Source: Symbiodinium natans
Lineage: Eukaryota > Sar > Dinophyceae > Suessiales > Symbiodiniaceae
DNA length: 60,000 nucleotides
Direction of reading: 5' to 3'
NCBI GenBank assembly: GCA_905221605.1
Contig: CAJNDS010002493.1
Location: forward strand, 170,001 to 230,000
This document shows, piece after piece, positions 59,165-60,000 of the stretch; positions within the stretch are counted from its first letter, which is position 1; each line of letters opens with the position of its first letter. The notes beneath the pieces are model-generated. The model had not been told where the DNA came from, did no database searches, and saw only the letters and a list, made by a program, of their open reading frames with translations. Position numbers and translations under genes: made by a program.

Positions 59165-59240
59165 AACCGCCTTCGCTGGGCCAAGGGGGTCCTTCGGCCA
59201 GATTTGGAGTCGCCACCTTCGAGGCTTCGTTGGTTAGGGC
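59165..59240 (-). CDS. candidate exon
   Basis: Reads NEASKVATPNLAEGPPWPSE then GGF. Unlinked. Confidence 0.4.
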
Positions 59241-59254
59241 GTTGGGTTTTGGGG

Positions 59255-60000
59255 CGTTAGGGTTTAGGGTTTAGGGTTTAGGGTTTAGGGCTTAGGGTTT
59301 AGGGTTTTAGGGTTTTAGGGTTTAGGGTTTAGGGTTTAGGGTTTAGGGTTTAGGTTCACCGGGATTTGACGGTACAGGGATCCTTATTGTGTTATTAGGT
59401 ATGTGCCGTATTGAAGGGGTTGGGGTTTGGGTTTGGGTTGAGGGCTTTGGGGTTTAGGGTTCAGGGTTAGCTCAAAAATCAAGGGTAGTTCCTGATCAAG
59501 AAAGGTCCACATCTGGAAAGCTAGTTTCAGGCTTAAACCCTCAACCGCAGACTTGTTGCAAGAGCCCAACACCTCTTTCCTGAGGAATAGACCTTAGGTC
59601 AGCATACTCCGCCCTAGGGCCGATAGTCACCCCCACCCTCTTCCCCGTAGACCCCTGGCACAGGGGAGTGGGCCTGCTCCAGAAATAATGTGTATACAAT
59701 CCTATTCTACTATTCATGAACCATATTTGCTATGATTTGTTCGCCCCCCCTGAACCCCGCAGGGGGTCCCCCCACTGAAACCCCCCTCTGCGTTTACACT
59801 TTTACCTTATTGTCTTACAATTTCTACTAGATTCTGCTACATACATATCACTTCATTTCATCATATATTGAAAACAGGAGAGTCATCACTCCGATGGCAA
59901 GCACACTGAAGGCGATATTTCGAGGCACTCCGCCACTCCGGAGGCGGGAGGTCTTCCTTCATTCAGGGATGTTGGGCCCTTGAACCCCTTAACCTGACTA
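59255..60000. other. array then unique tail, no gene resolved
   Basis: A TTTAGGG array (59257-59353), degraded element pieces (family 3-like 'agggatccttattgtgttattaggtatgtgcc', 59377), and an AT-richer unique tail from 59680 to the end in which I see no exon. Confidence 0.45.

Noticed and set aside
1-60000. Chromosome end (true telomere)
   Set aside because: Arrays occur in both orientations throughout, are short, and are separated by genes; neither window end is a terminal array.

Overview
The window looks like nuclear DNA of a dinoflagellate, or a close alveolate relative. Plant-type telomere heptamers (TTTAGGG/CCCTAAA) are scattered through the whole 60 kb in both orientations. A pentatricopeptide-repeat (PPR) gene is split into short exons with GT, GC and GA 5' splice sites, the pattern known for dinoflagellates. 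A fragment of mitochondrial cytochrome b (cob) is embedded in a nuclear minisatellite. No bacterial operon signals, rRNA or convincing tRNA were seen.

The coding content is almost invisible to a long-ORF search. Apart from one 0.68 kb PPR exon it consists of exons of about 25-190 nt. Following reading frame and splice phase by hand, the minus strand carries at least three or four genes transcribed right to left. They are: gene C (about 59.1-49.9 kb, possibly two genes); a PPR gene (about 46.8-43.1 kb, perhaps starting near 47.3); gene B (about 42.7-30.4 kb, possibly continuous with the PPR gene); and gene A (about 23.8-4.2 kb, with at least 43 phase-compatible exons and roughly 1,200 residues, product not recognised). 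Plus-strand ORFs that looked attractive at first were nearly all shadows of better minus-strand exons.

Introns are built from two materials. The first is telomere-like arrays. Typically CCCTAAA lies to the left and TTTAGGG to the right of a minus-strand exon, so each pre-mRNA intron tends to begin with UUUAGGG and end with CCCUAAA and could pair end to end. Several exons stop exactly where the array supplies the donor GTTTAG. The second is small elements with terminal inverted repeats (at least eight families). One family-1 copy (52628-52888) coincides exactly with a GC-AG intron. This suggests introner-like elements.

Other regions: 24.6-26.6 kb is a 15-bp GC-rich minisatellite interrupted by an AT-rich cob-bearing insert. 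27.6-29.6 kb is a tandem array bounded by direct repeats that each hold a palindrome. 33.4-33.96 kb is an AT-rich island. 48.1-48.24 kb is a poly-G/GGGGGGA tract. 50.9-51.2 kb is an ATAGAT then ATAC microsatellite. Exon boundaries and gene borders were inferred by hand from frame, phase and splice dinucleotides, without transcript evidence.
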